Assembly: GCA_947626475.1 (NCBI GenBank)
Contig: CANQSK010000016.1
Location: 1-33,229, forward strand
Source of the DNA: an uncultured Lachnospiraceae bacterium
Lineage (GTDB): Bacteria; Bacillota; Clostridia; Lachnospirales; Lachnospiraceae
Direction: 5' to 3'
DNA length: 33,229 bases
The translations under genes and the position numbers were made by a program. The notes under the pieces were generated by a model. That model worked only from the letters and a program-made list of their open reading frames with translations, was not told where the DNA came from and did no database searches. Positions 1 to 7,622 of this stretch are shown here, piece after piece (position 1 is the stretch's first letter; each line of letters begins with the position of its first letter).

Positions 1-474
1 CGCCGTCTGGGCCGCCAGAACATTCAGCAGAAGATTCAGGGTCTTAATGTTGCAGCAATGGAAACGGTTGTCCTCCACGCTCTTCAGCCGGTACTCGTCA
101 GACATTTCCACGCCCTTCCAGGGCTTGCTGTAGACGTACAGATTGCTGGGAACCTGAGCCGGAAACAGATGGTTCCTCGGCGACGTGCCTCTGGTAATCT
201 GCCAGTAAAGGAACTGGCAGCCGCTGTCCACCTGGTTCACCAGATCCGTGAGGATCTCTCCAATCTTCTCCCTGGAATGGGGAAGCTCGATCCGCACCAT
301 GGACGCGCTCCTGGCCATTCTGTCCAGATGGTCCTCCAGCGCGAATATCTTGTGATTATAGACCATGGCGGCCTCATAAATGCCGTCTCCAAAATAAAAG
401 CCTCTGTCGTTGGCCGGAATCATCATATCATTGATGGCCGTAATCTTTCCGTTATAGTAAGCGATATCTTTCAT
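1..474 (-). CDS. dat: D-amino-acid aminotransferase (class IV, PLP), 3' part outside window
   Basis: Transfers amino groups between D-amino acids (typically D-Ala) and 2-oxo acids, using PLP in the cytoplasm; it can supply D-Glu or D-Ala for peptidoglycan. The visible 158 residues start MKDIAYYNGKI, carry the class IV signature around NDRGFYFGDGIYEA, and reach the PLP-lysine context NIKTLNLLLNVLA near the window edge. The C-terminal part lies beyond base 1. The ATG at 474 is 2 bases past the stop of the upstream amidohydrolase gene and is preceded by an AGGAGGG ribosome site inside that gene's end, so the two are probably co-translated. Branched-chain aminotransferase is the main alternative, but NIKTLNLL resembles D-alanine transaminases. 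The family is fairly sure; substrate is inferred. Confidence 0.85.
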   Translation of the reverse strand, partial: MKDIAYYNGKITAINDMMIPANDRGFYFGDGIYEAAMVYNHKIFALEDHLDRMARSASMVRIELPHSREKIGEILTDLVNQVDSGCQFLYWQITRGTSPRNHLFPAQVPSNLYVYSKPWKGVEMSDEYRLKSVEDNRFHCCNIKTLNLLLNVLAAQTA

Positions 475-476
475 TG

Positions 477-2126
477 TCAGAATCCCTCCTTCTCATTTTC
501 ATAAACAATCCTTCCGCCTGACACTGTCATTAGGACTTGTGTATCCAGAATCCGCTCCGGCGGCACATTCAGGATATCCTGAGACAGAACCGTCAAATCC
601 GCCAGATAACCTTCCTTTATCCTGCCCTTCCGATTCTCGTCAAAGGACAGGTAAGCGCTGCCGGCAGTATAAAGCCTCAGCGCCTCCTTCGCCGTCAGCT
701 TCTCCTCCGGGTGGCTGATGCCTGCCGGGCGTCCCTGACGGTCCATCCGGTTCACCGCGCAGTGGATTCCCCAGATGACGTCAAAAGGCTCCACTGGGCT
801 GTCGGAACCTGCGCCCAGCCGGATTCCCATGTTCAGCATGGTCTTCCAACGGTATCCGCACCATTCTCTGTCTCCCAGGCGGGAAGGCACCATCGGCGCG
901 TCGGACACCGTAAACGGCGGCTGTATATCCGAGGCAATCTTGCTGGCCGCCATTTTTTCCAGCAGCCCGTCATCCGCAAACTGGCAGTGCACCACCCTGT
1001 CCCTGAGACAGACTCCGTCTGAGCGGTAAGCCTTCGCGAAAGCGGTTACGCACTGCTCCACCGCGCCGTCTCCGATGGCGTGACAGGCTACCTGCATACC
1101 GGCTCTGTGGGCCTCCCCCACCAGCCGGTCCAGCTCTTCCTGAGTATACACGGCGATTCCCCGGTTTCCCGGATCATCCGCGTAATTCCGGATCATATAT
1201 GCGGTTCTTGCCCCCAGGGAGCCGTCCGCAAAAAGCTTGATGTTTCCGATCTTAAAATAGTCGCTGCCGTCTCCGGTCCGCAGGCCGTAATCCAGAAACC
1301 GCTTAAGTTCCGAAAGTCCTGCCGCGCGGACCTCCTCAAAAATCCGCAGGTTCAGCTTCCCTTCCTTCTCCAGCTGCCGGTAGGCCTCCAGCATCGTGTC
1401 CAGATCCACCTCGCCCAGGTCGTCGGTCTGGACGGAAGTGACTCCGCAGGCATTGTACCTGGCTGCGGTCTTTTTGATGATCTCCTTGGTTTCTTCCACA
1501 CCGGGCCGCGGGATCAGTGCAGTGAACGCCTCCAGGGCGTTCTCCTTCAGAACTCCCGTCAGATGCCCGGCGCCGTCTTTCTCCAGCTCTCCTCCGTAAA
1601 TCTCCGTATCCTCCCCGCATCCGGCCAGCTCCAGGGCCATGGTGTTGGCGGCCCCCACATGACCGCAGATCCGCTCAAGCAGAACGGGATGCCGGGAAGA
1701 AATCGCGTCCGCCACCCTTCTGTCCGGCAGCTTCTTATCCGCAAACAGATTCTGGTCATATCCTGTCCCGTGGACCCAGACGCCGTCCGGAATCTGACGC
1801 TCTTCGATATAGTTTCTTCCCCTCCGAATCACTTCCTCCGCGGAAGCGGCTCCCCGCAGATCCAGAAGCTCCGTTCCGATCCCCGTAGTCAGCAGATGGC
1901 AGTGACTGTCATTGAATCCCGGGACCAGGCAGGCGCCCTTCAGGTCGATGACCCGGCAGTTTTCGCCGGCCAGCCGCAGGATCTCTTCATCCGTTCCCAC
2001 AGCCTGAATCCGTCCGCCGCTTATTGCCACAGCCGAGACCGGAAGCCCGTCCGCTTCTCTGGTTACTGCCGCCTCCTCATCGTCCATGGTATGAATCGTT
2101 CCGTTATAAAAAATCAAATCTGCCAT
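477..2126 (-). CDS. Amidohydrolase family 3 protein (YtcJ-like metal-dependent hydrolase)
   Basis: A 549-residue cytoplasmic metal-dependent hydrolase of the urease/amidohydrolase superfamily (Amidohydro_3, YtcJ-like); the natural substrate is unknown. Visible motifs are HCH in GFNDSHCHLL near residue 70, the DGSLGART segment, CHAIGDGAVEQ, HCQFADD and the late metal/acid motif GSDSPVEP. The reading frame is open 19 codons further upstream, but the ATG at 2126 gives the family-typical start MADLIFYNGTIHTMD and has GGGAAGGA about 11 bases upstream. It lies between the LacX-like gene (32-base gap) and the D-amino-acid aminotransferase (2-base gap). The grouping suggests D-amino-acid or N-acyl-amino-acid breakdown, but that is inference from neighbours only. 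Confidence 0.85.
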   Translation of the reverse strand: MADLIFYNGTIHTMDDEEAAVTREADGLPVSAVAISGGRIQAVGTDEEILRLAGENCRVIDLKGACLVPGFNDSHCHLLTTGIGTELLDLRGAASAEEVIRRGRNYIEERQIPDGVWVHGTGYDQNLFADKKLPDRRVADAISSRHPVLLERICGHVGAANTMALELAGCGEDTEIYGGELEKDGAGHLTGVLKENALEAFTALIPRPGVEETKEIIKKTAARYNACGVTSVQTDDLGEVDLDTMLEAYRQLEKEGKLNLRIFEEVRAAGLSELKRFLDYGLRTGDGSDYFKIGNIKLFADGSLGARTAYMIRNYADDPGNRGIAVYTQEELDRLVGEAHRAGMQVACHAIGDGAVEQCVTAFAKAYRSDGVCLRDRVVHCQFADDGLLEKMAASKIASDIQPPFTVSDAPMVPSRLGDREWCGYRWKTMLNMGIRLGAGSDSPVEPFDVIWGIHCAVNRMDRQGRPAGISHPEEKLTAKEALRLYTAGSAYLSFDENRKGRIKEGYLADLTVLSQDILNVPPERILDTQVLMTVSGGRIVYENEKEGF

Positions 2127-2158
2127 ATGGCATGTATCCGTCCTTCCCGCTTTCCTTC

Positions 2159-3052
2159 TCAGCCCAGTATCTGAATCTCCCACCGGTTCTCATAGACGCC
2201 GCCCGGCCTTAAGCTGACCAGCCCCGGCTGCGCGGCCAGATCCTCCACCACATCCTGGCGGGACGGCAGGGACGACCACGGTTCTATGCAGACATAAGGC
2301 GCGTCTGTCTTCGGCGCGTGCCAGATACCCAGATAGTCCATCTGGGGAAAGACAACCCGCACGCCCTTTCGCGGAGCCGCGGAATCCTCCTTTGCCGCCG
2401 CAAGACTTACCTCTTTCGGAATATCCTGCAGAATGATGGCGTCCCGGTCAAACAGATCATGGCGCAGAGGAAGCACATTTCCCGGCTCAAGAGGAAATTC
2501 TTCCGCTCCACCGGCCACGAAGCAGGCCGGAGTAAAGTTCACTCTCTTCATGCGGGTCACTTCCGGAAACCGAAGGCAGTAGTCCTCAAACTTCAGTCCC
2601 TGCTCCAGAGGCACACAGAACCCCGGATGTCCGCCAATCCCGAAATACATCGTCCGGTCATCCCGATTTTCCACGCGGTACCCGATCAGGATCCGGTTCT
2701 CCGCCAGCCTGTAGGCCGCCTCGTACCGGAAATGATAAGGATACTGGCTTCGGGTCGTCTCATTGTCCTCCAGACAAAATCTGACCTGATCCGTTTCATG
2801 AGCAGCCGCATCCATAACACTGTCCTTCACGAAGCCGTGAATATCCATGGAATATTCTTTTCCGTCAAGAATATATTTTTTGCCTGTCATCCTGCCTATG
2901 TAGGGAAAAAGATTCGGGGCCTGTCCATCCCAGTAGGCCGGGTCTCCCTGCCACAGGTACTCCGTACCCGATCTGTCCCGGACCGACGAGAGGCTTCCGC
3001 CCAGTTCCTGAATCTCCACCCGCAGGCAGGCATTCTCAATCACACAGCTCAT
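2159..3052 (-). CDS. Aldose 1-epimerase family protein (LacX-like galactose mutarotase fold)
   Basis: A 297-residue protein of the galactose-mutarotase fold, close in sequence pattern to LacX-type epimerases; it probably interconverts sugar anomers in the cytoplasm. Evidence: EYLWQGDPAYWDGQAPNLFP near the N-terminus, the HGFVKD histidine, GGHPGFCVP, and the putative catalytic glutamate in CIEPWSSLPSRQD near the C-terminus. The frame runs further upstream through the tRNA gene, so the real start must be internal. ATG at 3052 is preceded by a perfect GGAGGTGG about 6 bases upstream. First gene of a probable three-gene operon with the amidohydrolase and the aminotransferase; transcription may read through from the tRNA-Ser promoter, since I see no other clear promoter. 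Confidence 0.85.
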   Translation of the reverse strand: MSCVIENACLRVEIQELGGSLSSVRDRSGTEYLWQGDPAYWDGQAPNLFPYIGRMTGKKYILDGKEYSMDIHGFVKDSVMDAAAHETDQVRFCLEDNETTRSQYPYHFRYEAAYRLAENRILIGYRVENRDDRTMYFGIGGHPGFCVPLEQGLKFEDYCLRFPEVTRMKRVNFTPACFVAGGAEEFPLEPGNVLPLRHDLFDRDAIILQDIPKEVSLAAAKEDSAAPRKGVRVVFPQMDYLGIWHAPKTDAPYVCIEPWSSLPSRQDVVEDLAAQPGLVSLRPGGVYENRWEIQILG

Positions 3053-3120
3053 GTTTCCACCTCCAGATAATTGAGGGTACCGCTCCATCATCTCAGATCT
3101 CACGATACCCTCATGTCCAG

Positions 3121-3210
3121 CGGAGATGAAGGGATTCGAACCCTTGTGCCGGGGTAAACCGACAAACGCATTTCGAGTGCGCCGCGTTATGGCCGCTTCG
3201 CTACATCTCC
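3121..3210 (-). tRNA. tRNA-Ser (anticodon CGA)
   Basis: On the minus strand the acceptor arm GGAGATG pairs with CATCTCC, followed by discriminator G. The anticodon stem GCGCA/TGCGT encloses loop CTCGAAA, giving anticodon CGA. A long variable arm (about 20 nt, with a GTCGG/CCGGC-like helix) is typical of tRNA-Ser, and the T arm is AAGGG-TTCGAAT-CCCTT. CCA is not encoded. A TATAAT box sits at 3227-3232 on the same strand. Confidence 0.95.
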
Positions 3211-3226
3211 TTGTGCCAGTCAATTG

Positions 3227-3232
3227 ATTATA
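3227..3232 (-). promoter_or_regulatory. -10 box of the tRNA-Ser promoter
   Basis: Perfect TATAAT on the minus strand, 17 bases upstream of the mature tRNA 5' end. I cannot find a convincing -35 at 16-18 bases, so the promoter is only partly supported. It may also drive the three-gene operon downstream. Confidence 0.5.
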
Positions 3233-3286
3233 CCTTATTTTTTGTGATTTGGATAGTCTTTCTTTTAAAAAAATTCATCTGCATGA

Positions 3287-4600
3287 TCACTGCGCAAAAT
3301 AGGCGTTGATTCCGGCCAGAAGGCCGCCGGCCAGCGTCTCCAGAGTTCCGTCCGAATGATCGGACACTTTGTCGCCCAATTCAATATCAATGGAAGGCAC
3401 TGTGGAGTAGGATGTCTGCGTCAGATCCATCTCCATGGAACCGCCGGAGAAAATCTTCACTCCCGCGCTCCGCAGGCCGCCGATCAGGCTCTCTCCCAGG
3501 GCGTTGTGCTGCTGCCAGTGGGACTTGACCGGCTCCATGTTCCGGTAAGACGCGTTGCCGGGCACGCTCATATAAAAGGCTCCCTTATTACTGGCAGTGG
3601 AATCCCAGTGAAGGGCTATATGGCAGTCGGCCGCATTGTTGGCGATCACGGTGCGGGCCACATTGTCCAGCTGGACATCGTCGCTCTCACGAATCATCAG
3701 CACGTCATAACCTTCCGCCAGAAGCTTCGATTTCAGTTTCAGAGCCAGAGCCAGGGTTACCTTCGGCTCCGCAGTCCCGTCGGCAAAGGTCATGCCGCCG
3801 GACACCGCCGCCGCTGTCGTCGCTCCGGCAGCAGTCGTGCCTCCGGTTACCTTGGCCGTTCCGTCCGGATGGCAGAGCGTCTTCACCGAGGAACCGCCCT
3901 TAGTTCCGTGGCCTGCGTTGACGCAGACCGTGATTCCCTTCCGGTTGGAACCGGGCGCCTTGTAAAGCATAGCCGCTCCGGAACTGATCTTGGAAAACTC
4001 CGCGTATTTCCAGGACGGATTCAGGGTGACCGCTCCCTCAGCTGCCGTCTGAACTGCCTGGGCCTGAGCCGCGGCCTGAGTCTCAGGCTCCTTCGTATCC
4101 AGATACCGGGCAGCCACATAGCACGTCCGGTCCCCGTAAATCACGCGGCTCCACTCCGGGCTGGTCCCCGTCCGCTTCAGCGCCTCTCCCCTGGACAGCA
4201 CTCCCACCACCTGGCTGGACGTGCTCCAGGAAGCCCTGACATTCACATCGGAACCTGTGACATACACAGTCTCATCCACCTCGGCAAAAGACGGAGCCTC
4301 CGCAGGGGCAGCTGTTTCTGCTGAAGCGGCAGTCTCTGCCGAAGCAGCAGTTTCAACCGGGACAGCAATCCCAACCGAAGCGGCAGCCTCTGCCGTCCCG
4401 GGTCCGGCCGCCGCTTCCCGGCTCTGGTCATCGGAATTTACCACACCGGGGCCGCCGCTGTAATCGGCGGTTCCCACCGCCGCCTTAACCTCTATGGCGT
4501 CATATTTCCCGCATCCCGCAGTCAGGATCACCGCCAGCGCCAGTACCGCCGGCGCCGGAGATACCGGTCTCCTCCTCTGTCCGCATTCAACTTTCTTCAT
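3287..4600 (-). CDS. N-acetylmuramoyl-L-alanine amidase lipoprotein with SH3b domain
   Basis: A 437-residue cell-wall hydrolase predicted to cleave the amide bond between MurNAc and the stem peptide, using zinc. The N-terminus is a lipoprotein signal with lipobox LTAGC (Cys30). Residues about 45-105 are an Ala/Glu/Pro-rich linker with six-residue repeats. A bacterial SH3 domain ([13 protein letters not shown]) spans about 110-168. The Amidase_3 core begins at NAGHG (zinc His near 231) and continues with an E in [21 protein letters not shown] and the catalytic E in [13 protein letters not shown]. The stretch between the zinc His and the first Glu is longer than usual, about 50 residues, Gly/Thr/Ala-rich. 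ATG overlaps the mnmA stop (ATGA), so translation is coupled to mnmA. Confidence 0.9.
   Translation of the reverse strand: MKKVECGQRRRPVSPAPAVLALAVILTAGCGKYDAIEVKAAVGTADYSGGPGVVNSDDQSREAAAGPGTAEAAASVGIAVPVETAASAETAASAETAAPAEAPSFAEVDETVYVTGSDVNVRASWSTSSQVVGVLSRGEALKRTGTSPEWSRVIYGDRTCYVAARYLDTKEPETQAAAQAQAVQTAAEGAVTLNPSWKYAEFSKISSGAAMLYKAPGSNRKGITVCVNAGHGTKGGSSVKTLCHPDGTAKVTGGTTAAGATTAAAVSGGMTFADGTAEPKVTLALALKLKSKLLAEGYDVLMIRESDDVQLDNVARTVIANNAADCHIALHWDSTASNKGAFYMSVPGNASYRNMEPVKSHWQQHNALGESLIGGLRSAGVKIFSGGSMEMDLTQTSYSTVPSIDIELGDKVSDHSDGTLETLAGGLLAGINAYFAQ
4308..4397 (-). repeat. 18-bp tandem repeat in the amidase linker
   Basis: Five degenerate 18-bp units in frame, each coding six residues of the type SAETAA/PVETAA. 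They form the flexible wall-spanning linker between lipid anchor and SH3 domain. Copy number could vary between strains by slippage. Confidence 0.8.
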
Positions 4601-5676
4601 AATATTACGCCTCCTCCAATCACATAATCTCCATCATAAAAAACCACTGCCTGTCCGGGGGTGACCGCCCTCTGGGGCTCATCAAACCGAACCTTCACCA
4701 GATCCGGCCCCTCCTCTTCTATGGTGCAGGCGGCGCCTCTGTGGGCATAGCGGATCTTGGCGGAAACCCGCATGGTTCCCTGTAACCTCTCAATAGCCAT
4801 CCAGTTCAAACGGTTACAGGTTAAGCTGTCGGAAAAGACATCCTCCGCTTCCCCGATCACCACCTGGTTGACATCCGGACGGATCTCTGTCACAAAAACC
4901 GGATGGCCCATCGCCAGATTCAGCCCCTTGCGCTGGCCTACGGTGTAATGAGTGATCCCCTTGTGTCGTCCCAACACCTGACCGTCCGTACTGACAAAAT
5001 CCCCGGCCGGCAGCTCCGCGTCGGAATGGGCCCTGATAAATCCCGCGTAATCCTTATCCGGGATAAAACAGATCTCCTGGCTGTCCCGCTTATGCGCCAC
5101 AGGCAGCCCCAGCTCCTCCGCCACCCGGCGGATCTGGTCCTTGCTGTAATTTCCTACCGGCATCAGGGTATGGGCAAGCTGGTACTGAGTCAGATTATAC
5201 AGAGCGTAGGTCTGGTCCTTGGCTGCTGTGACCGAACTGCGCACCGCGTATCTGCCGTTGTCCAGCCTGTCTACCCGGGCGTAGTGCCCGGTAGCAATAT
5301 AATCCGCCCCGATATCCAGGCTGCGCCGCAAAAGGGATTCCCACTTCACATACCGGTTGCAGGCGATACACGGATTGGGCGTCCTTCCGTGAATATATTC
5401 ATCAATAAAATAGTCGATTACCTTCTCCCGGAACTCCTCTCGGAAATTCATCACATAATGGGGGATTCCCAGCCGCCAGGCCACCTGCCTGGCGTCCTCC
5501 ACAGCGCTTAAGCCGCAGCACCCGCCGTTTGCCGCCGCGGCGTCCGAGCCTTCATCCTGCCAGATTTCCATGGTGACTCCCATCACATCGTAGCCCTGCT
5601 CCTTCAGAAGCCATGCCGCAACCGAGGAATCCACGCCGCCGGACATGCCGACCACAACTTTCTTTTTTTCGCTCAT
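4597..5676 (-). CDS. mnmA: tRNA-specific 2-thiouridylase MnmA
   Basis: Thiolates U34 of tRNA-Lys, -Glu and -Gln (s2U34) using ATP and persulfide sulfur. 359 residues, the usual length. Visible are the PP-loop [10 protein letters not shown] at about 10-19, the first catalytic cysteine in [12 protein letters not shown], the second in SQEICFIPD, and GQRKGLNLA. It lies downstream of nifS and iscU, which fits sulfur supply from the cysteine desulfurase. A terminator-like hairpin and a new promoter (5722-5750) separate it from iscU, so it may be transcribed independently. Only a weak GGAAAG lies upstream of the ATG. Its last codons, Gly-Gly-Gly-Val-Ile-Leu, contain the GGAGGAGG ribosome site of the amidase gene. 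Confidence 0.95.
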   Translation of the reverse strand: MSEKKKVVVGMSGGVDSSVAAWLLKEQGYDVMGVTMEIWQDEGSDAAAANGGCCGLSAVEDARQVAWRLGIPHYVMNFREEFREKVIDYFIDEYIHGRTPNPCIACNRYVKWESLLRRSLDIGADYIATGHYARVDRLDNGRYAVRSSVTAAKDQTYALYNLTQYQLAHTLMPVGNYSKDQIRRVAEELGLPVAHKRDSQEICFIPDKDYAGFIRAHSDAELPAGDFVSTDGQVLGRHKGITHYTVGQRKGLNLAMGHPVFVTEIRPDVNQVVIGEAEDVFSDSLTCNRLNWMAIERLQGTMRVSAKIRYAHRGAACTIEEEGPDLVKVRFDEPQRAVTPGQAVVFYDGDYVIGGGVIL

Positions 5677-5721
5677 ATATCAATCAACTTTCCGCTTCGG
5701 TCTCTCATCTTCACCTTATCT

Positions 5722-5750
5722 ATTCTATATCATGCCGGCAGTTCACGCAA
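5722..5750 (-). promoter_or_regulatory. Promoter for mnmA-amidase
   Basis: Minus strand TTGCGT (5745-5750), 17-base spacer, TAGAAT (5722-5727). It is followed by about a 40-base leader to the mnmA ATG at 5676. Sequence match only. Confidence 0.55.
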
Positions 5751-5794
5751 GTTAAAATCTTCTGTCATAAAACAGTCAATTTCCTGTCATACGG

Positions 5795-5822
5795 AAAAAG
5801 GCGCCCTGCAGCCGGAACGCCT
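5795..5822 (-). terminator. Intrinsic terminator/attenuator after iscU
   Basis: Minus strand stem AGGCG...CGCCT with an inner CC/GG pair and a short loop, followed directly by a run of five T. It lies 20 bases after the iscU stop and before the mnmA promoter. Confidence 0.65.
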
Positions 5823-5842
5823 CTCCATTTTTCCAACGGGGC

Positions 5843-6280
5843 TTAGTACTCTTCGTCCTCCTCGCCCTCGCTGATATCGGTCTTCGGTTTTTCCAGACCC
5901 TTGATCTCAATGCCGTTCTTCTGGGCGTAGTCCCAGAGAGCCGCGTGAATGGCCTCTTCCGCAAGCAATGAACAATGTACCTTCACCGGGGGAAGTCCAT
6001 CCAGAGCCTCCATAACCGCCTTGTTGGTAACCTCCATGGCTTCCTGGACGGATTTGCCCTTTACCATGGTGGTGGCCATACTGCTGGTCGCCACGGCGGC
6101 GCCGCAGCCGAAGGTCTTGAACTTCACGTCGCGGATGATCTGGTTCTCGTCAATATCCAGATAGATTCTCATGATATCGCCGCACTTGGCGTTGCCCACC
6201 GTTCCCATGCCGCTGGGATTCTCAATCTCGCCTACGTTCCTCGGATGCTCAAAATGGTCCATCACTTTTTCTGTATACAT
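5843..6280 (-). CDS. iscU: Fe-S cluster assembly scaffold IscU/NifU-like
   Basis: A 145-residue scaffold on which [2Fe-2S] clusters are built from cysteine-derived sulfur and iron before transfer to apo-proteins. The three conserved cysteines are visible in NAKCGD (about 33), TFGCGAA (about 58) and VHCSLLAE (about 102). The C-terminal tail is acidic (GEEDEEY). The ATG is preceded by AAGGAGAAC. It follows nifS with a 33-base gap, the standard clostridial nifS-nifU pair. The length fits the single-domain IscU-type scaffold without NifU's C-terminal domain. Confidence 0.95.
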   Translation of the reverse strand: MYTEKVMDHFEHPRNVGEIENPSGMGTVGNAKCGDIMRIYLDIDENQIIRDVKFKTFGCGAAVATSSMATTMVKGKSVQEAMEVTNKAVMEALDGLPPVKVHCSLLAEEAIHAALWDYAQKNGIEIKGLEKPKTDISEGEEDEEY

Positions 6281-6313
6281 TTGTGTTCTCCTTTTCCCTG
6301 AATGTTCTTCCGG

Positions 6314-7501
6314 CTATTTTCTGCCGTTTTTCCTCATAAAATCCTCATAAAGAGGCGACATGTTCCGAAGTCTCTGAACGATTGCCTTGATCTTCTCTAC
6401 TACGAAATCCATCTCTTCCTTTGTGTTCTCCTCGCTGAGGGTCAGCCGAAGGGAGCCGTGGGCGATCTCATGGGGCAGTCCGATGGCCAGAAGCACATGG
6501 GACGGATCCAGTGAGCCGGAGGTGCAGGCGGAACCGCTGGAACCGCAGATTCCCTCCATATCCAGCATGATCAGCATGGACTCTCCCTCAATAAACTGAA
6601 ACGCGAAGTTGGCGTTGTTGCTCAGACGGTTGGTCCGGTGACCGTTCAGTCTGGCGTACGGAACCTCCGCCAGAACCCGGTCGATCAGGTAATCCCTCAG
6701 TTCTCTCTCCTTAGCCGCTCTCTCTTCCATATCCGCCATGGCAAGCTCCGCGGCCTTTCCCAGACCCACGATGCCCGGCACGTTCTCCGTGCCGCCTCTG
6801 CGCTTTCTCTCCTGGGCTCCGCCGTGAATAAAGGAACGGATCTTCACGCCGGTCCGGATATACAGAAAACCGATGCCCTTGGGGCCGTTCAGTTTGTGGC
6901 CGCTGGCGCTGAGCATATCAATGTTAAGATCATCCACATCAATCGGCACATGGGCATAGGCCTGAACCGCGTCCGTGTGGAACAGGATGCCGTGCTCCCT
7001 GGCGATCTGTCCGATCTCCTTAACCGGCTGAAGAGTTCCGATCTCATTGTTGGCAAACATAATGGAAATCAGAATAGTGTCCGGACGGATGGCCTTCTTC
7101 AGTTCATCCAGCTTCACAGTGCCGTACTCGTCCACATCCAGATACGTCACCTCAAAGCCTCTCTTCTCCAGGTACTCACAGGTATGCAGCACCGCGTGGT
7201 GCTCGATCTTGCTGGTAATAATATGCTTTCCCTTCGCCTGGTAAGCCTCGGCCGCGGCCTTGATGGCCCAGTTGTCGGACTCGCTTCCTCCTGCGGTAAA
7301 ATATATCTCGTTGGTCTTTGCGCCAATGGATTTCGCTATGGTCTCCCTGGCTTCCGCAATCGCTTTCTTGCAGGGAGCGGAAAAATCGTACACCGAGGAC
7401 GGGTTCCCATAATACTCGGTAAAATAGGGCAGCATGGCCTGAACCACTTCCGGTCTTGTTTTGGTCGTTGCCGCATTATCCAAATAAATCAGCTGTTTCA
7501 T
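6314..7501 (-). CDS. nifS: Cysteine desulfurase NifS/IscS
   Basis: PLP enzyme that takes sulfur from L-cysteine to form an enzyme persulfide for Fe-S assembly and tRNA thiolation. 395 residues. The N-terminus is YLDNAATTKTRPEV; the PLP lysine is in SASGHKLNGPKG (about 205); the mobile-loop cysteine is in CGSSGSACTSGSLDPSHVL (about 330), the class I (IscS/NifS) pattern. First gene of the nifS-iscU pair; a clear promoter lies at 7530-7557. Clostridial operons of this kind often begin with an Rrf2-family regulator (IscR); none is present here, because the upstream gene is a divergent flippase. Confidence 0.95.
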   Translation of the reverse strand: MKQLIYLDNAATTKTRPEVVQAMLPYFTEYYGNPSSVYDFSAPCKKAIAEARETIAKSIGAKTNEIYFTAGGSESDNWAIKAAAEAYQAKGKHIITSKIEHHAVLHTCEYLEKRGFEVTYLDVDEYGTVKLDELKKAIRPDTILISIMFANNEIGTLQPVKEIGQIAREHGILFHTDAVQAYAHVPIDVDDLNIDMLSASGHKLNGPKGIGFLYIRTGVKIRSFIHGGAQERKRRGGTENVPGIVGLGKAAELAMADMEERAAKERELRDYLIDRVLAEVPYARLNGHRTNRLSNNANFAFQFIEGESMLIMLDMEGICGSSGSACTSGSLDPSHVLLAIGLPHEIAHGSLRLTLSEENTKEEMDFVVEKIKAIVQRLRNMSPLYEDFMRKNGRK

Positions 7502-7529
7502 CTGTGTATTCCGCCTTTCTTTTATCTTC

Positions 7530-7557
7530 CTCTATTATACATTATATTCCTAGTAAT
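7530..7557 (-). promoter_or_regulatory. nifS promoter with overlapping inverted repeat
   Basis: Minus strand TTGCAT, 16-base spacer, TATAAT. The -35 region lies inside an imperfect inverted repeat, on the plus strand ATTCCTA, about 9 bases, TAGGATT. This could be an operator for an Rrf2-type regulator; the regulator identity is a guess. Confidence 0.55.
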
Positions 7558-7622
7558 GCAATAGGATTTATTTGAATTTTTTTCCAGACCTCTCAATAAA
7601 CTGTAATAATTGATTTTTATCC

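Noticed and set aside
1080-2174. 364-codon plus-strand frame
   Set aside because: Antisense to the amidohydrolase, whose metal-binding motifs are intact.
3233-3286. Terminator after the amidase gene
   Set aside because: A seven-T run is present on the minus strand, but the preceding stem is only four bases (TCAT/ATGA); too weak to list.
7572-7610. Plus-strand promoter for the flippase gene (TTGAAT ... TAATAAT)
   Set aside because: The spacer between the two boxes is about 26 bases, too long for a normal promoter.
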